Counted from the first letter of the stretch, positions 33,181-48,422 are shown. The stretch is DNA of 64,000 nt from Mycoplasma tauri (GCF_016925555.1 NZ_CP070479.1:496001-560000), one strand, 5' to 3'. Notes: generated by a model from the sequence alone, not told the origin. Translations and numbers: made by a program.

Positions 33181-33909
33181 ATGGCCGAAATAATCAAGGA
33201 ACAAGTACTTGAAGCTAAAGAAGTTCCTATTTCTGGAATTAGAAAAGCTATAGCAAAAAACCTTAAATCAGTTATGGAAACTGTTGCTTATGTTTCACTT
33301 ACACTTAAAGCTGATGTTACTAATTTATGAAACCTTAGATCACAAGTTAAAGACAAAGTAGCTGCCGAATCAGGTGTTAAATTAACATTTTTATCTTGAA
33401 TTATTAAAGCTACATCGATTGCCCTTAGTGAATTTCCTGCATTTGCAGCTAAATGAGATTCTGAAAAAGGAGTTACAGTTTACCCATCATCAATTAATAT
33501 TGGTATAGCTGTTGATACCCCTCACGGTCTTTTTGTGCCAGTTATTAGAGAAGTAGAAAAATTAAGTATTATTGAAATACAAAAAGAAATTGTGAGACTG
33601 TCAACTTTAGCTAGAGACAAGAAATTAAGAATGTCTGATATGACTGGTGGTTGTTTTACAATCACAAATGTTGGCTCAGCAGGAGTTATGTTCGGTTCAC
33701 CAATCATGAATAAAGGTGATGTTGCAATTACAGCTACTGGTGCAATTACTGAAGAGCTAAAATTAGTTGAAGGTCAAGTAAAACCTTCTAAAGTTATGTT
33801 CATGTCAATTGCAGCTGACCATCAATGAGTAGACGGTGCTGACATGGCAAGATTCCAAGGTAGAGTAATTAAATTGTTAGAAAACCCTGAAGTGTTAGGA
33901 GAATTTTAA
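33181..33909 (+). CDS. pdhC: Pyruvate dehydrogenase E2, catalytic domain only
   Basis: A 242-residue dihydrolipoyl acetyltransferase core. It starts directly with the inner-core sequence (VPISGIRKAIAKNL), then FTITNVGSAGVMFGSPI, and the active site appears as DHQWVDGAD, keeping His and Asp-Gly but with Gln where most have Arg. Normal E2 proteins carry one to three lipoyl domains and a subunit-binding domain before this core; both are absent. The start is 1 base after the small protein, the stop 1 base before E3. How acetyl groups reach it is an open question. Confidence 0.93.
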
Positions 33910-33910
33910 T

Positions 33911-35473
33911 ATGTCAGAATGCAAAAAAACTTGTCAAACAAGTTGCCAAAGTGCTAATTCATGCGCTACTACTAGCAAATGTGCTACAAAAGCAAATAAT
34001 GAATGAGTATTCAGCTCTGAAGGAAAAGAATACAATGGTCATGTTGATGCTGAATTTGACTTAATTATTGTAGGTAGTGGTCCTGGTGGTTATTTAGCAG
34101 CTGAAATAGCTGGTAAATCTGGACTTAAGACTTTAATTGTCGAAAAGGAATTCTGAGGTGGTGTTTGTTTAAATATTGGTTGTATTCCAACAAAGACTCT
34201 TTTAAGTTCAATTCACGCTTTAGAAACTGTTATTCATGCTAACAAATATGGTGTTGTAGCTAACTTTGAAGACCTTAAAATTGATAGAAATCAAACATGA
34301 ACCAAAATGCATGAGAGAAAAGCTAAAGTTGTTAGCCAAATTTCAGGTTCAGTTAAAATGTTAATGAAAGGCTCTAAAGTACAAATTGAAGAAGGTGAAG
34401 CTAAGTTTTTAGGTGCCAAAGTTATTACTGTAAATGACAAAGTTTACAAAGGAAATAAAATTATTATTGCTACTGGTAGCACCGAAAGAAAAATGGAAAA
34501 CCTTCCAGGATTTGCAGATGGTTATAAACGTGGTACTTTAATTACTTCTAGAGAAGGAATCAACTATGACAAAAATTTACCTGAAACACTAACTATTGTT
34601 GGTGGTGGTGTTGTAGGTGTTGAATTCGCTCAAGTATTTGCTTCTGCTGGTTCAAAAGTAACAATCATTCAAAGAGAAGGACAAATTCTTCCTGGACTTG
34701 ATAAACATGTTGTTGCAGAAATTACAAAATACTTGCAAAATGTAAACAAAATTGACATTATTTTTAATGCTTCAAGCACAGAATTTACTTCTGATGATGC
34801 TCTTGTTTATGAACAAAATGGAGAAATAAAACAAATTAAATCAGATGTTACTTTAATTGCTACTGGTAGAATACCAGTTTCAGATGGTCTTGCTGAAGTT
34901 GGCTATCAATTAGGTCAAAGAGGCGAAGTTATGGTTGATCGTTTCATGCGCACAAACATTAAAGATGTTTATGCAATTGGGGACATAACTGGTCAAAACA
35001 TGTTAGCTCATGTTGCTTACCAACACGCTGTTGTTGCTGTTCATCACATTCTTGAAGATACTGAATTTAATTACTGTAAAAAAGTTAAACCTGTTCCAGG
35101 TTGCATTTATACAGATCCTGAAATTGCTTTTATTGGAAAAACTGAAGAACAAGCTACAATGGATGGTGATGACTTTATTACAGTTAAATATCCATTTAGT
35201 TTTCTTGGTAAAGCTATAGCAGCTAACAAAACTGTTGGTTTCATTAAATTAATTGTTCAAAAAGATAATGGTCACATATTAGGAGCACATATTATTGGTC
35301 CTAATGCTACAGACTATATCTCTGAAATTGCTCTTGCAATGGAAAAAGGTGCTTGTGTAAGAAATATTACAGCTACAATTCACCCACATCCAACATTCAG
35401 TGAAATTATCTGAGAAGCTGCTAGATCTGCTGAAATGAAACTATGCGCAGAACATAGCAAAGAAACAAAATAA
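33911..35473 (+). CDS. lpd: Dihydrolipoamide dehydrogenase E3 with Cys-rich N-terminus
   Basis: A 520-residue flavoprotein reoxidising dihydrolipoyl groups. FAD motif GSGPGGYLAAE at about residue 56, redox disulfide GGVCLNIGCIPTK, NAD motif GGGVVGVEFAQ, AIGDITG, and HPHPTFSE at the C-terminus. In many mycoplasmas E3 carries an N-terminal lipoyl domain. Here it is replaced by about 45 residues with five cysteines (C4, C8, C12, C18, C24) and many Ser/Thr. The catalytic part is complete. Confidence 0.95.
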
Positions 35474-35488
35474 TATTATTATTTTTTT

Positions 35489-35533
35489 AAAATAAAATGC
35501 ACCAATAAAATTTGGGTGCATTTTATTTTAAAG
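35489..35533. terminator. Bidirectional terminator
   Basis: Long stem AAAATAAAATGCACC pairing with GGTGCATTTTATTTT; serves lpd on the plus strand and the S41 lipoprotein gene on the minus strand. Confidence 0.85.
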
Positions 35534-35603
35534 AATAAATGTTTAGTGATATAACAGGTAAATTAAATCAAACATAAACAATTTATTTAAAATGGTTTTT
35601 ATC

Positions 35604-37601
35604 CTATCTTACAGGGGGTCTTAACAAATTTATAATATTATCTTTATAATAATCATCGTAGCTAAGTTCATAATCAACATCGACACCATTTTCAGTATAA
35701 GGCATTTGAGATTTTAGTTTAGGTTCTACTTTTAAACCACCTGTTCAAGCATTTATACTTGAAATATTTACATTTGTTCCATCTGGAAGTACTGTAGGCA
35801 TTATTGCGTACATTCCACCACCACTTTTATTCCCAATAATTTTTGCATTTCCAGATTCTTTTGCTCAATGGGCAAATAAGTTTGCAGCACTGAAAGTATT
35901 TATACCTGTTAAAATGTATCAATTATACTGTGGGAATCCATCCTTTTCATCATATTTATTATCTTCATTTGTGTCAACTCTAAAACTCATATCAGTATAT
36001 TGATTTGATAATGTGTTAAATATGTACAAATTAATAGGTTTATTACTTAAAAACCCGGCAACTTGTTGCATAGCTAAAGAAGATCCACCACCATTAGTTG
36101 AAATATCAATAATTATATTTTTCACCTTCTTGTCTACATCATCTTCTCTTATCTTATTAATTGCTTCTTTAAATAAATAAAATGAATCATAAAATGGTCA
36201 CTGTTCTCTTGGAATCTGTGAACTAGGCAAATGATGAAATTCATCAAACATAATTCTAGCCGTATCACCTATAATGTGGGTAATTTTTTCATTATAGTTA
36301 TAACCATTAGGCGATATGGTTTGTCCTCTCATTTTTTTAATTTTAGATAAAACTTCACTTGATTTTTTATATTTTTTTGATAAAAATTGCTCGCTTAGTG
36401 ATTGAAATAATTTTTCTGATTTCCTATAATATGAACGAGAAACCAGTGTTGAATGTAAATCATTTAAAACTTCATATCATAATTTTTTATAAGCTTCATT
36501 ATAAATGTCGAAATTTGTGCTTAGTAATGATTCTTTTAAGTTTACTTTTTCAGATAATTCATAGAAGTTTTTAACACCATTACGACGATAAAGATCATTA
36601 TTAACGCCATAAAAATAGTCAAACATAAATGCTAAAAAATTATAGTTATTAATTCTCTGTTGTTTGGTTTCTGTTTTATATCTATTTTTATCATAAAAAA
36701 CTCTAAAATCAGGAATTCTATCCTTGTAAATTCTAGATGAATTAAAATCAGTTATTCTGATTTCACTTCCATTATATTGCAAATTAAAATACTTATTTGA
36801 GAAGAAGATCAAGTTAAGAACTGAGAAAGGTATATAAACCTGACCATTATCTACAATTAAATCTATATTGTGCTTGCCTAAATCAATTTCTCTCAATTTT
36901 GAATTATCGTCTAATAAAACATGTTTTCAATGTTCAAATTTTAATCTTGGATGTCTTTCAACGCTTGAAAAAGTAGGTTTCAAATACAAATTGTTATGAT
37001 ACATATATTTGATTTTGTCACTTTTTTCATCAAAAATAAGCATATTGTCGTTGTTAATTTTGTATTTTAAACTAGTAGCATTTGACTCTTTATTGTTTAA
37101 AATTGAAATATCAAAGTGGTCATTGATAAGCCTTGCCATAAAGTCAAAAGCAACATAAGTATCTTGATTTTTCTTATGTCTAAAAAGCTTAACAGTTACA
37201 AAATTATCTGGAGAATTTTGTTCTGAATAAATTGACTTAAGTTCAACATCTCCAATGTCGTCTAATGTATTTTCTTTTGTTTGATCTACATGTTTTTTTA
37301 CAATTGGCTGTTTTTTAATATCTTTTTGAGTCTTTGATGTTTCTAACTTTGGTTTTGTATTCTTTTTATCATCAAATATATTGTTTTTTTCCCTTGTAGG
37401 TCCATCTATTTTTATAGTCTTAATCTGAGTTTTTTCATCATTTTTACTTGAAGCAGTTTGAATGTCTTGATTATTTTTTGAATGTGGATTATCCTCTGAT
37501 TTTGTATATTTTTGATTACTAAAACATGAAGCAGAAACAGTAACTGGCAAAATGGCAGAACTAATAACAATCAAACTACTTTTTCATTTTATTTTTGGCA
37601 C
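35604..37601 (-). CDS. Lipoprotein with S41-type protease domain
   Basis: A 665-residue protein starting at GTG 37599-37601 with an AGGAGA site; no ATG in frame fits. The signal peptide ends in a lipobox VSASC. A Ser/Asn/Lys-rich linker of about 100 residues follows. The C-terminal half matches S41 (tail-specific) peptidases: IDISTNGGGSS, then GNKSGGGM with the likely catalytic Ser, then MPTVLPDGTN. Probably a surface protease or a degenerate relative; a PDZ domain is not obvious. It lies beside the rRNA operon, convergent with lpd. Confidence 0.82.
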
Positions 37602-37628
37602 AATAAATCTCCTAATTTAACTCAATTT

Positions 37629-37634
37629 ATTATA
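37629..37634 (-). promoter_or_regulatory. -10 box for the S41 lipoprotein gene
   Basis: TATAAT on the minus strand 27 bases before the GTG start. Confidence 0.45.
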
Positions 37635-38020
37635 TTACTAAATTGTTTATTCATATAGTAAAACATGCTCATAAAGATTTGGGCACATCATGTTTTGAAA
37701 TTTATTAATAATTTTATAATATATTAACAATTTTATGAAATTATTGATATTTATTTTAAATTGTCAATCGTTTTAATAAAAAATATAGTAAATGAAATAA
37801 TTCTCGACACATTTATCATTTTAAATAGCATAACGATTAATTGACATATTTTTGACATATTTATGTTTATTTTCTTATTTTAATACCTAAAAAAGTTATT
37901 TCATAGTTCACGTGTTTTTTCAAAACTTAGAAAAAATGCAAATAAAGACTTGTTGTATAGTCAACTGACATAATAGTTCCAAACATAAAGAAAAAAATAA
38001 AATTGTATATAAAAAGAAAA
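37635..38020. other. AT-rich intergenic region beyond the rRNA operon
   Basis: Contains no reading frame. Two direct TTGACATATTT-type copies lie near 37850. No 5S rRNA sequence is present here. Confidence 0.6.
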
Positions 38021-38045
38021 TAAAAAAACTACCTTATGGTAGCAT
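38021..38045 (-). terminator. Terminator of the rRNA operon
   Basis: Minus strand GCTACC-ATAA-GGTAGT followed by seven T, about 65 bases past the 23S end. Confidence 0.9.
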
Positions 38046-38109
38046 ATTTGCTCTCTGAAAACTGAATAGTAATTATATGCTTCATTGAAATGTCATAAAA
38101 TTCACATCT

Positions 38110-41002
<2,893 letters not shown>

Positions 41003-41307
41003 TATTTTCCTATTGTTAGTTTTAGATTAGATGTGTATTTTAAGACATTTCAATGAATCATATTAAATATGATTTACTCGATGAATCAAAACAAATTAAC
41101 CATATTGATTTAATTTTATTTTTGATGTCGTTGTAAATATCGAAAAATATTTTACTATTCAGTTTTCAAAGAACAAAGAGAGAATGTTCTCTCAAAACTA
41201 GATATAAGACTTTGACCTATAAAAAGTCACATGACGCTCTAATATATAATAACAGGTCTGTAAATTAATTGGTTATTAAGTTTTTATAACAAAAACGTGT
41301 ACTCCGT
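41003..41307 (-). other. 16S-23S spacer without tRNA
   Basis: About 305 bases of AT-rich spacer. It holds half of the 23S processing stem, half of the 16S stem (AATTGGTTA pairing with 42872 TAACCAATT), and a TTTTCAAAGAAC box repeated near 42850. No tRNA gene, as in other mycoplasmas. Confidence 0.85.
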
Positions 41308-42823
<1,516 letters not shown>

Positions 42824-42895
42824 ATTGACTGTCATGTTTATATATCTAGTTTTCAAAGAACATTTTTTTCTAACCAATTCATAGTTAGCTTTCTT

Positions 42896-42901
42896 ATTAT
42901 A
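42896..42901 (-). promoter_or_regulatory. -10 box of the rRNA operon
   Basis: TATAAT on the minus strand about 72 bases before the 16S 5' end, with TTTGAT 16 bases upstream. Confidence 0.6.
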
Positions 42902-43186
42902 TAACAATTAATTTTTTATCAAAATATTTTTTTGATTTTTTTTAAAAATTTTTTTGTTAAATAATTTTTTTAATTTAACGCCCTTGTTTATGAGCGTTAA
43001 TATTAATAATAAAACAAAAAATTTAAAAACAAAACATTTTTTTAATTTTTTTAATTTAAATTATAAAATGAATAGAAAAGTAGCTAGTTTAATCAAAAAC
43101 TAATAAATGATTTTATAGATATCTATTTATATATAAATTATAATAACTATATTAATGTATACATAAGTACAACAGGAGAATTACAT
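42902..43186. other. Divergent AT-rich gap between rRNA and phosphatase gene
   Basis: Poly-A/T tracts upstream of the rRNA promoter. One hairpin AACGC...GCGTT near 42978-42998 stands alone. An AGGAGA site at 43173 serves the phosphatase gene. Confidence 0.5.
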
Positions 43187-44176
43187 ATGCGTAGAATTAT
43201 TTTTTCAAGGCATGGACTCAGATATCCTTTTCATGCTGAAGAAAAATGAGACACACTTTTTAATAAAAAGATAGTTTCTTGAAATTTTGACAAATCACTT
43301 TCGGCCCATTTAAGTGAAAAAGGAGCAATGATTGAATTAGCTTTTGGGCAGTTTTTAAAAAAATATTTAAATGTTACAAAAGAAACAACATTAAAAGTTA
43401 TTGCAAACTCAACAAGTAGAACATTTGAAACTGCACAACTTTTATCGCTTGGGCTTAAACCAGCATCTGATACTAATATTAATTGTTTAGATAAAAGTTT
43501 TATGAAGGATACGCCTGATTTTAATGTTTCTCATGAAGAAGGCTCATCAATTGATATTAACCTTATTAAAAAGTATGATAAAAAAGCTGAAAAAGAAGGT
43601 GTGTTTAAAAAAATAAATGAGTTATTTAATTTAGATGCTAATTGTAGATACAACAAAGATGAATATTGATCAATTTTTACTGATGGATGATTTAAAACAA
43701 AAGGTAGATTATTTTATTCATCTAGTTTTAGTGACATTCTTCAACTTAAGTATTATTTTGGTCATAATTATGATGAGATTTTTAAATCTGATAATTTTGT
43801 AAATGATTTAAAAATTATGCTTAAAAGTAAGGATTATGTACTTGACTTATTAAGCGGAGATAAAGAAAAAATAATTAATAGTGATCATAGTATCTATAAA
43901 TTAATTAAAAAAGAATTTAAAAACAATGATGACATAACATTAATTGTTGGCCACGATACAAATATAGCTTCAATTTTTGCAGCTCTTGAATTAAATATGC
44001 CTGAACATGGACAAATTGAAAAATATCCTATTGGCTCTAAATTAATTTTTACTATTAATGATGACGAATCATTTGATTTAGAATATTTATTTTATACCCA
44101 TGAAGATATTCGTAATATGAATTTAGATATGCCTATGATTGTTAAAATAGGAAAGAATCTAAGATTTAAGTATTAA
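43187..44176 (+). CDS. Histidine acid phosphatase-family protein
   Basis: A 329-residue branch-2 histidine phosphatase. The phosphohistidine motif SRHGLRYP is at residues 7-14 and the HD pair appears as GHDTN near residue 265, the layout of acid phosphatase, phytase and glucose-1-phosphatase. Those enzymes are normally secreted, but this one begins with the catalytic strand and has no signal peptide, so it should be cytoplasmic. Substrate unknown. Monocistronic, with its own terminator. Confidence 0.85.
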
Positions 44177-44178
44177 TG

Positions 44179-44202
44179 AGCAGTTTTAAACTGCTTTTTT
44201 TT
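44179..44202 (+). terminator. Terminator after the histidine phosphatase
   Basis: GCAGTTT/AAACTGC stem with a very short loop, followed by TTTTTTTT. Confidence 0.85.
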
Positions 44203-44203
44203 A

Positions 44204-44233
44204 TAAAAAAAGTGCGCTTATAGCACACTTAAT
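44204..44233 (-). terminator. Terminator of the S10/spc operon
   Basis: Minus strand AAGTGTGC-TATAA-GCGCACTT followed by TTTTT, just past rplO. It ends the operon before any secY. Confidence 0.85.
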
Positions 44234-44242
44234 ATTTATTAA

Positions 44243-44677
44243 TTAAAGGTTTGTGAATTTACCGCCAGCTTTTTCAATTGCATCAATTGCAGATTTTGAA
44301 GCTGCGTGAAGAGTTACATTTAATTTTTTAGTTAATGAACCATTGCCTAATAATTTAACAGGTAAGTTTCTCTTAATTAAATTAGCAGCAAATAACGCAT
44401 CAAGATCAACATTTGTATTAGTCTTGAAAGTTTTTTCTAAGTCAGCTAAATTAATAACTTGGTATTCAACATGGTTAACGTTTGTAAAGCCTCTTTTACC
44501 AATTCTACGGAATCAAGGTGTTTGTCCACCTTCAAATCCTAATCTATGTCCGTGACGTTTATTTTGACCTGATTGTCCCTTACCAGCTTGTTTACCTTTA
44601 CCAGCAGCATGACCACGGCCAACACGGTGTTTTTCAACACGTGAACCAGGAGTAGGTTTTAAATTATTTAATTTCAT
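44243..44677 (-). CDS. rplO: Ribosomal protein L15
   Basis: 144 residues. [13 protein letters not shown]..., [19 protein letters not shown] and [17 protein letters not shown] are diagnostic; the Trp is a TGA, which breaks a standard-code reading. Last gene of the operon; rpmD (L30) is missing before it and secY does not follow. Confidence 0.96.
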
Positions 44678-44699
44678 AATAACATTTCTCCTTAATTAA

Positions 44700-45386
44700 T
44701 TATAAAAGTGACTTAACGTCTTTATCACGGATTTCAGCTATTTGTTCAGGTGTTCTTAATTGTTGAAGAGCCTTAAGTGTTGCTCTAACAATGTTAGCTT
44801 TTGAACGAGAACCATATGTTTTTGAATAAATATCTGTATAACCAGCCAACTCAACAACAGCACGAACAGTGTTTGAAGCAACAATACCTTTACCTTTAGG
44901 CGCAGGTTTTAGCATTACTCTAGATGCTAAAAATTTAGAATGAATTTCATGAGGAACTGTAATTTTGTTAAAAATAGGAACTGTAATTAAGTGATTTCTT
45001 GCATCTTTAACAGCTTTTTTAATTGAATCAGGAACTTCATTTGCTTTACCATGTCCAAAACCAACACGGCCTTTTTTGTCGCCAACAACAACAAAAGCTG
45101 AGAATGAAAATCTTCTACCACCTTTAACAACTTTTGTAACACGGCTAATGTTAATTACTTTTTCACTAAATTCATTATTTGAATCGCCAAAACGTGTACG
45201 GTTTTTTACTTTAGGACTTCTAGGAGCTCTTTTGTTTGCAGCTTCTTTATCACTAGCTGTTTTCTTTTCTCAAATTTGTTTTTTGCCACCAGCAGGTGCA
45301 ACTCTTTTAATACTTTGAGTACTTTTAACAGCTGATTCTTCACTTGTTATGCTTGAATTCATTTTCTTGTTTTCAACTTCAGTCAT
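44700..45386 (-). CDS. rpsE: Ribosomal protein S5
   Basis: 228 residues. The S5 core starts about residue 70 ([21 protein letters not shown]), followed by [19 protein letters not shown]. The first 65 residues are a Lys/Ser-rich extension. ATG 45384-45386 is preceded by AAGGAG at a slightly long spacing. Confidence 0.95.
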
Positions 45387-45388
45387 GA

Positions 45389-45739
45389 TTAGAACTTAAC
45401 TCCTTTTGATCTTACGCCTTCAGCAAATGCTTTAACTCTACCATGGTAAATGTATCCTGAACGATCGAATACAATTTCACTTATTTTAAGTTTTTTAATT
45501 GTTTCACCCATTGTTTCACCCAATTTTACAGCTGCTTGAATATTTCCATTGTATTTGCCTTTTTCTAATGTTGAAACACTAGCTAATGTTATTCCTTTAG
45601 AATCATCGATTAATTGTGCATAAAAGTTTTGAAGTGATTTAAATACGCATAAACGAGGTTTACTACTTGTGCCAATAATTGATTGACGTTCACGTCTATG
45701 TTTAACTTGACGTGCTTGATTTCTAGATAATGTTGCCAT
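45389..45739 (-). CDS. rplR: Ribosomal protein L18
   Basis: 116 residues, normal length. KPRLCVFKSLQNFYAQLIDD and the FDRSGYIYHGRVKAFAEGVR C-terminus bind 5S rRNA. Confidence 0.97.
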   Translation of the reverse strand: MATLSRNQARQVKHRRERQSIIGTSSKPRLCVFKSLQNFYAQLIDDSKGITLASVSTLEKGKYNGNIQAAVKLGETMGETIKKLKISEIVFDRSGYIYHGRVKAFAEGVRSKGVKF

Positions 45740-45763
45740 AATTTAAAATCCTTTCGTAAACAA

Positions 45764-46303
45764 CTATTTAGAAGCTGTTTTTCCTTCTTTACGACGAATA
45801 ACTTCATCTTTATATGCAATACCTTTTCCAGAATATGGAATAGGACGACGAACTGAACGAACAACTGCAGCAAATTGAGAAACTTCTTCTTTATTGATAC
45901 CTGAAACTATTAATTCAACAGGTTTTGGAGATTCAACTTTAACAGTAGATGGAATATCTAGGTTAACAACATGAGAGTAGCCAGCAGAAACTTCTAAAAT
46001 GTTGCCTTTAATTGTAAATTTGAAACCAACACCTTTGATAACCAATTCTTTTTTATAACCTTTTGAAACTCCAATAAGCATGTTTGAAATTAAAGCGTTT
46101 GTTGTTCCGTGTAATTGTTTTGTTGCTTTTTCTTCATTAGCTCTAAGTATAGTAACCTTATCACCTTCAACTTTAATAGCAATTAAAGGACTAAATGTTC
46201 TTTCTAACTTACCAAGAGGCCCTTCAATTAGTACTGTTGTACCGCTTTGACTTAAGGTTGTACCTTGAGGGATTGTTAATATTCTATTTCCGACTCTAGA
46301 CAT
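45764..46303 (-). CDS. rplF: Ribosomal protein L6
   Basis: 179 residues, normal length, with two L6 repeats. MSRVGNRILTIP at the start and KPVELIVSGINKEEVSQFAA...PYSGKGIAYKDE near the end. Confidence 0.97.
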   Translation of the reverse strand: MSRVGNRILTIPQGTTLSQSGTTVLIEGPLGKLERTFSPLIAIKVEGDKVTILRANEEKATKQLHGTTNALISNMLIGVSKGYKKELVIKGVGFKFTIKGNILEVSAGYSHVVNLDIPSTVKVESPKPVELIVSGINKEEVSQFAAVVRSVRRPIPYSGKGIAYKDEVIRRKEGKTASK

Positions 46304-46315
46304 ATTTACCCCCTA

Positions 46316-46708
46316 TCAGATGTAGGCAAGCACTTCGCCACCTACATTTTCCTTACGAGCTTCTTTTTCTGACATAACACCTTTTGATGTTGAGATAATA
46401 GCTGTACCATATCCTGATAATACAGTTGGTAAATTATTGGCTTGAGCATAAACTCTTAATCCAGGTTTCGAAATACGTTTAAAGTCAATAATAGCTGATT
46501 TGTTGCCTTTGTATTTTAATGTAACTTCAAGAGCTTTGTCTTTTCCTTCGCCTTTTGAAACGAATGAAGAGATATAGCCTTCTTCAAGTAAAATTTCTAG
46601 AATTTTGGCTTTTTTATTTGAATGAGGAATTAAGACAGTTTTAAATTTTCTTTGGTTAGCGTTTTTGATTCTAACAATCATATCTGAAATAGGATCTGTT
46701 ATAAACAT
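46316..46708 (-). CDS. rpsH: Ribosomal protein S8
   Basis: 130 residues starting at ATG 46706-46708 (MFITDPISDMIVRIKNA), the family start. ISKPGLRVYA and GYGTAIISTSKGVMSEKEAR are present. Confidence 0.96.
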   Translation of the reverse strand: MFITDPISDMIVRIKNANQRKFKTVLIPHSNKKAKILEILLEEGYISSFVSKGEGKDKALEVTLKYKGNKSAIIDFKRISKPGLRVYAQANNLPTVLSGYGTAIISTSKGVMSEKEARKENVGGEVLAYI

Positions 46709-46710
46709 AA

Positions 46711-46896
46711 TTATCAACTCGCTTTCTTCATGCCTGGAATTCTACCTGCGTTAACTAATTCACGGAAGCAGATACGGCAGATTTTATATTTTCTTAAAAC
46801 TGCGTGTGGACGTCCACATAATTCACAACGTGTGTAAGCACGTGTTGAAAACTTAGCATGTTTTTTTTGCTTTGCTTTTAATGAACTTTTTGCCAT
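46711..46896 (-). CDS. rpsN: Ribosomal protein S14 (zinc form)
   Basis: 61 residues, the standard short form with CELC...CRIC zinc ligands. The final Trp in KKASW is encoded by TGA, followed by TAA at 46711-46713, two bases before rpsH. Confidence 0.97.
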
Positions 46897-46897
46897 A

Positions 46898-47443
46898 CTA
46901 TCTTTCTCCTTTTACAAATGGAACACCAATTAATTCTAGTAAGCTTCTTGCTTCTTTATCACTATTTGCTGATGTTATTAATTGAACATCAAGACCTTTA
47001 ATTCTACGAATTTTGTCAAATTCGATTTCTGGGAAGATAATTTCTTCTTTAATACCTAATGAATAGTTTCCTCTACCATCGAAAGCTTTAGGGTTTGCAC
47101 CACGAAAGTCACGAATACGAGGCATAGCTACATTAATTAATTTTTCAAGAAAGTCTCACATTCTTTCTCTTCTTAATGTAACTTTTCCACCCATAGGCAT
47201 ACCTTCACGAAGTTTTCATGAAGCATTTGATTTTTTAGCACGGGTTTGGAATGGTTTTTGACCTGAAATTAAAGTTAATTCGTTTAAAACTTCTTCGATT
47301 GCTTTTGAGTTTGTAACTTCTTTACCAGCAGTCATGTTAAGAATGATTTTTTCTAATCTTGGAACTTCCATTACTGATTTGTAGCCGTATTGTTTAATTA
47401 ATGCAGGTACAACATCTTTTAAGTATTTTTGTTTTAAATTCAT
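46898..47443 (-). CDS. rplE: Ribosomal protein L5
   Basis: 181 residues. [24 protein letters not shown]-type segment (here KLREGMP), RDFRG and GVPF are visible. Two TGA-Trp codons split it under the standard code. Binds 5S rRNA. Confidence 0.96.
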
Positions 47444-47445
47444 AA

Positions 47446-47775
47446 TTAAAATTCCTTCTTAGTTTTACGTATAATACGTGTTTTTTTACCATTCTTATCA
47501 ATTTGATATCCAACTTTTGAATATTCTGCTCTTGAATTTTTTGTTGCTTTTTTAACTAATACTGCTAAGTTAGAAACGTGAATTGGAGCTTCTTGTTTCT
47601 TGATTGAACCACTAGCGCCTTGTTTTGGTTTAATGTGTTTTGTAACAATGTTTACATCTTTAACGATAGCTCTTGAACTTTGGTGATCTACAGTAACAAT
47701 TCTTCCGATTTTGCCTTTGTAATTACCAGCAATAACAACAACTTCGTCATTCTTCTTAAATTTAACTTTAGCCAT
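47446..47775 (-). CDS. rplX: Ribosomal protein L24
   Basis: 109 residues. KOW motif at the N-terminus ([19 protein letters not shown]), then [15 protein letters not shown]. Confidence 0.97.
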   Translation of the reverse strand: MAKVKFKKNDEVVVIAGNYKGKIGRIVTVDHQSSRAIVKDVNIVTKHIKPKQGASGSIKKQEAPIHVSNLAVLVKKATKNSRAEYSKVGYQIDKNGKKTRIIRKTKKEF

Positions 47776-47784
47776 TATTTTCTC

Positions 47785-48153
47785 CTATAACACTTCAGGA
47801 GCTAGTGAAACGATTTTTAAATAACCTTTATCACGTAATTCACGAGCAACTGGACCAAACACACGAGTACCTCTAGGGGTTTTATCATCTTTGATAATAA
47901 CAACTGCATTATCGTCAAAACGAATGTATGAGCCGTTTTCACGACGAACACCATATGATGATCTAACGATAACCGCCTTAACCACTTGACCTTCTTTAAC
48001 AATACCATTAGGAATTGCTTTTTTAACTGAGCAAACGATTACATCACCAATGTTAGCTGTTTTTTTACGTGAGCCACCAAGGACTCTAATAACACCAACT
48101 TCCTTAGCACCAGAGTTATCTGCAACATTTAGTTTAGATAATTCTAAAACCAT
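47785..48153 (-). CDS. rplN: Ribosomal protein L14
   Basis: 122 residues, normal length. [19 protein letters not shown] and [18 protein letters not shown] are diagnostic. Confidence 0.98.
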   Translation of the reverse strand: MVLELSKLNVADNSGAKEVGVIRVLGGSRKKTANIGDVIVCSVKKAIPNGIVKEGQVVKAVIVRSSYGVRRENGSYIRFDDNAVVIIKDDKTPRGTRVFGPVARELRDKGYLKIVSLAPEVL

Positions 48154-48155
48154 AA

Positions 48156-48422
48156 CTAGTTATCTCCTTCAACTGATTGTTGTTTAATTGAAACTAGACG
48201 GAAGTGTTTTGTTTTTGAAAGTGGACGTGTTTCCATAATTGAAACAATATCATTTACTTTTGCAATGTTTTTTTCATCATGAACAGCAAATTTTTTGGCT
48301 ACTTTATAACGTTTTGAATATAGTCTATGTGATCTATAACTTTCTACTTCAACGATGATTGTTTTATCACCACGAGCAGAAGTTACACGACCTGTTAGAA
48401 CTTTACGTGTATTTCTTTCCAT
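48156..48422 (-). CDS. rpsQ: Ribosomal protein S17
   Basis: 88 residues. [17 protein letters not shown] and [18 protein letters not shown]. Its ATG overlaps the rpmC stop by one base (TAATG). Confidence 0.97.
   Translation of the reverse strand: MERNTRKVLTGRVTSARGDKTIIVEVESYRSHRLYSKRYKVAKKFAVHDEKNIAKVNDIVSIMETRPLSKTKHFRLVSIKQQSVEGDN

Noticed and set aside
37850-37880. Tandem TTGACAT sequences as a plus-strand promoter
   Set aside because: No gene follows on the plus strand and no good -10 is correctly spaced.
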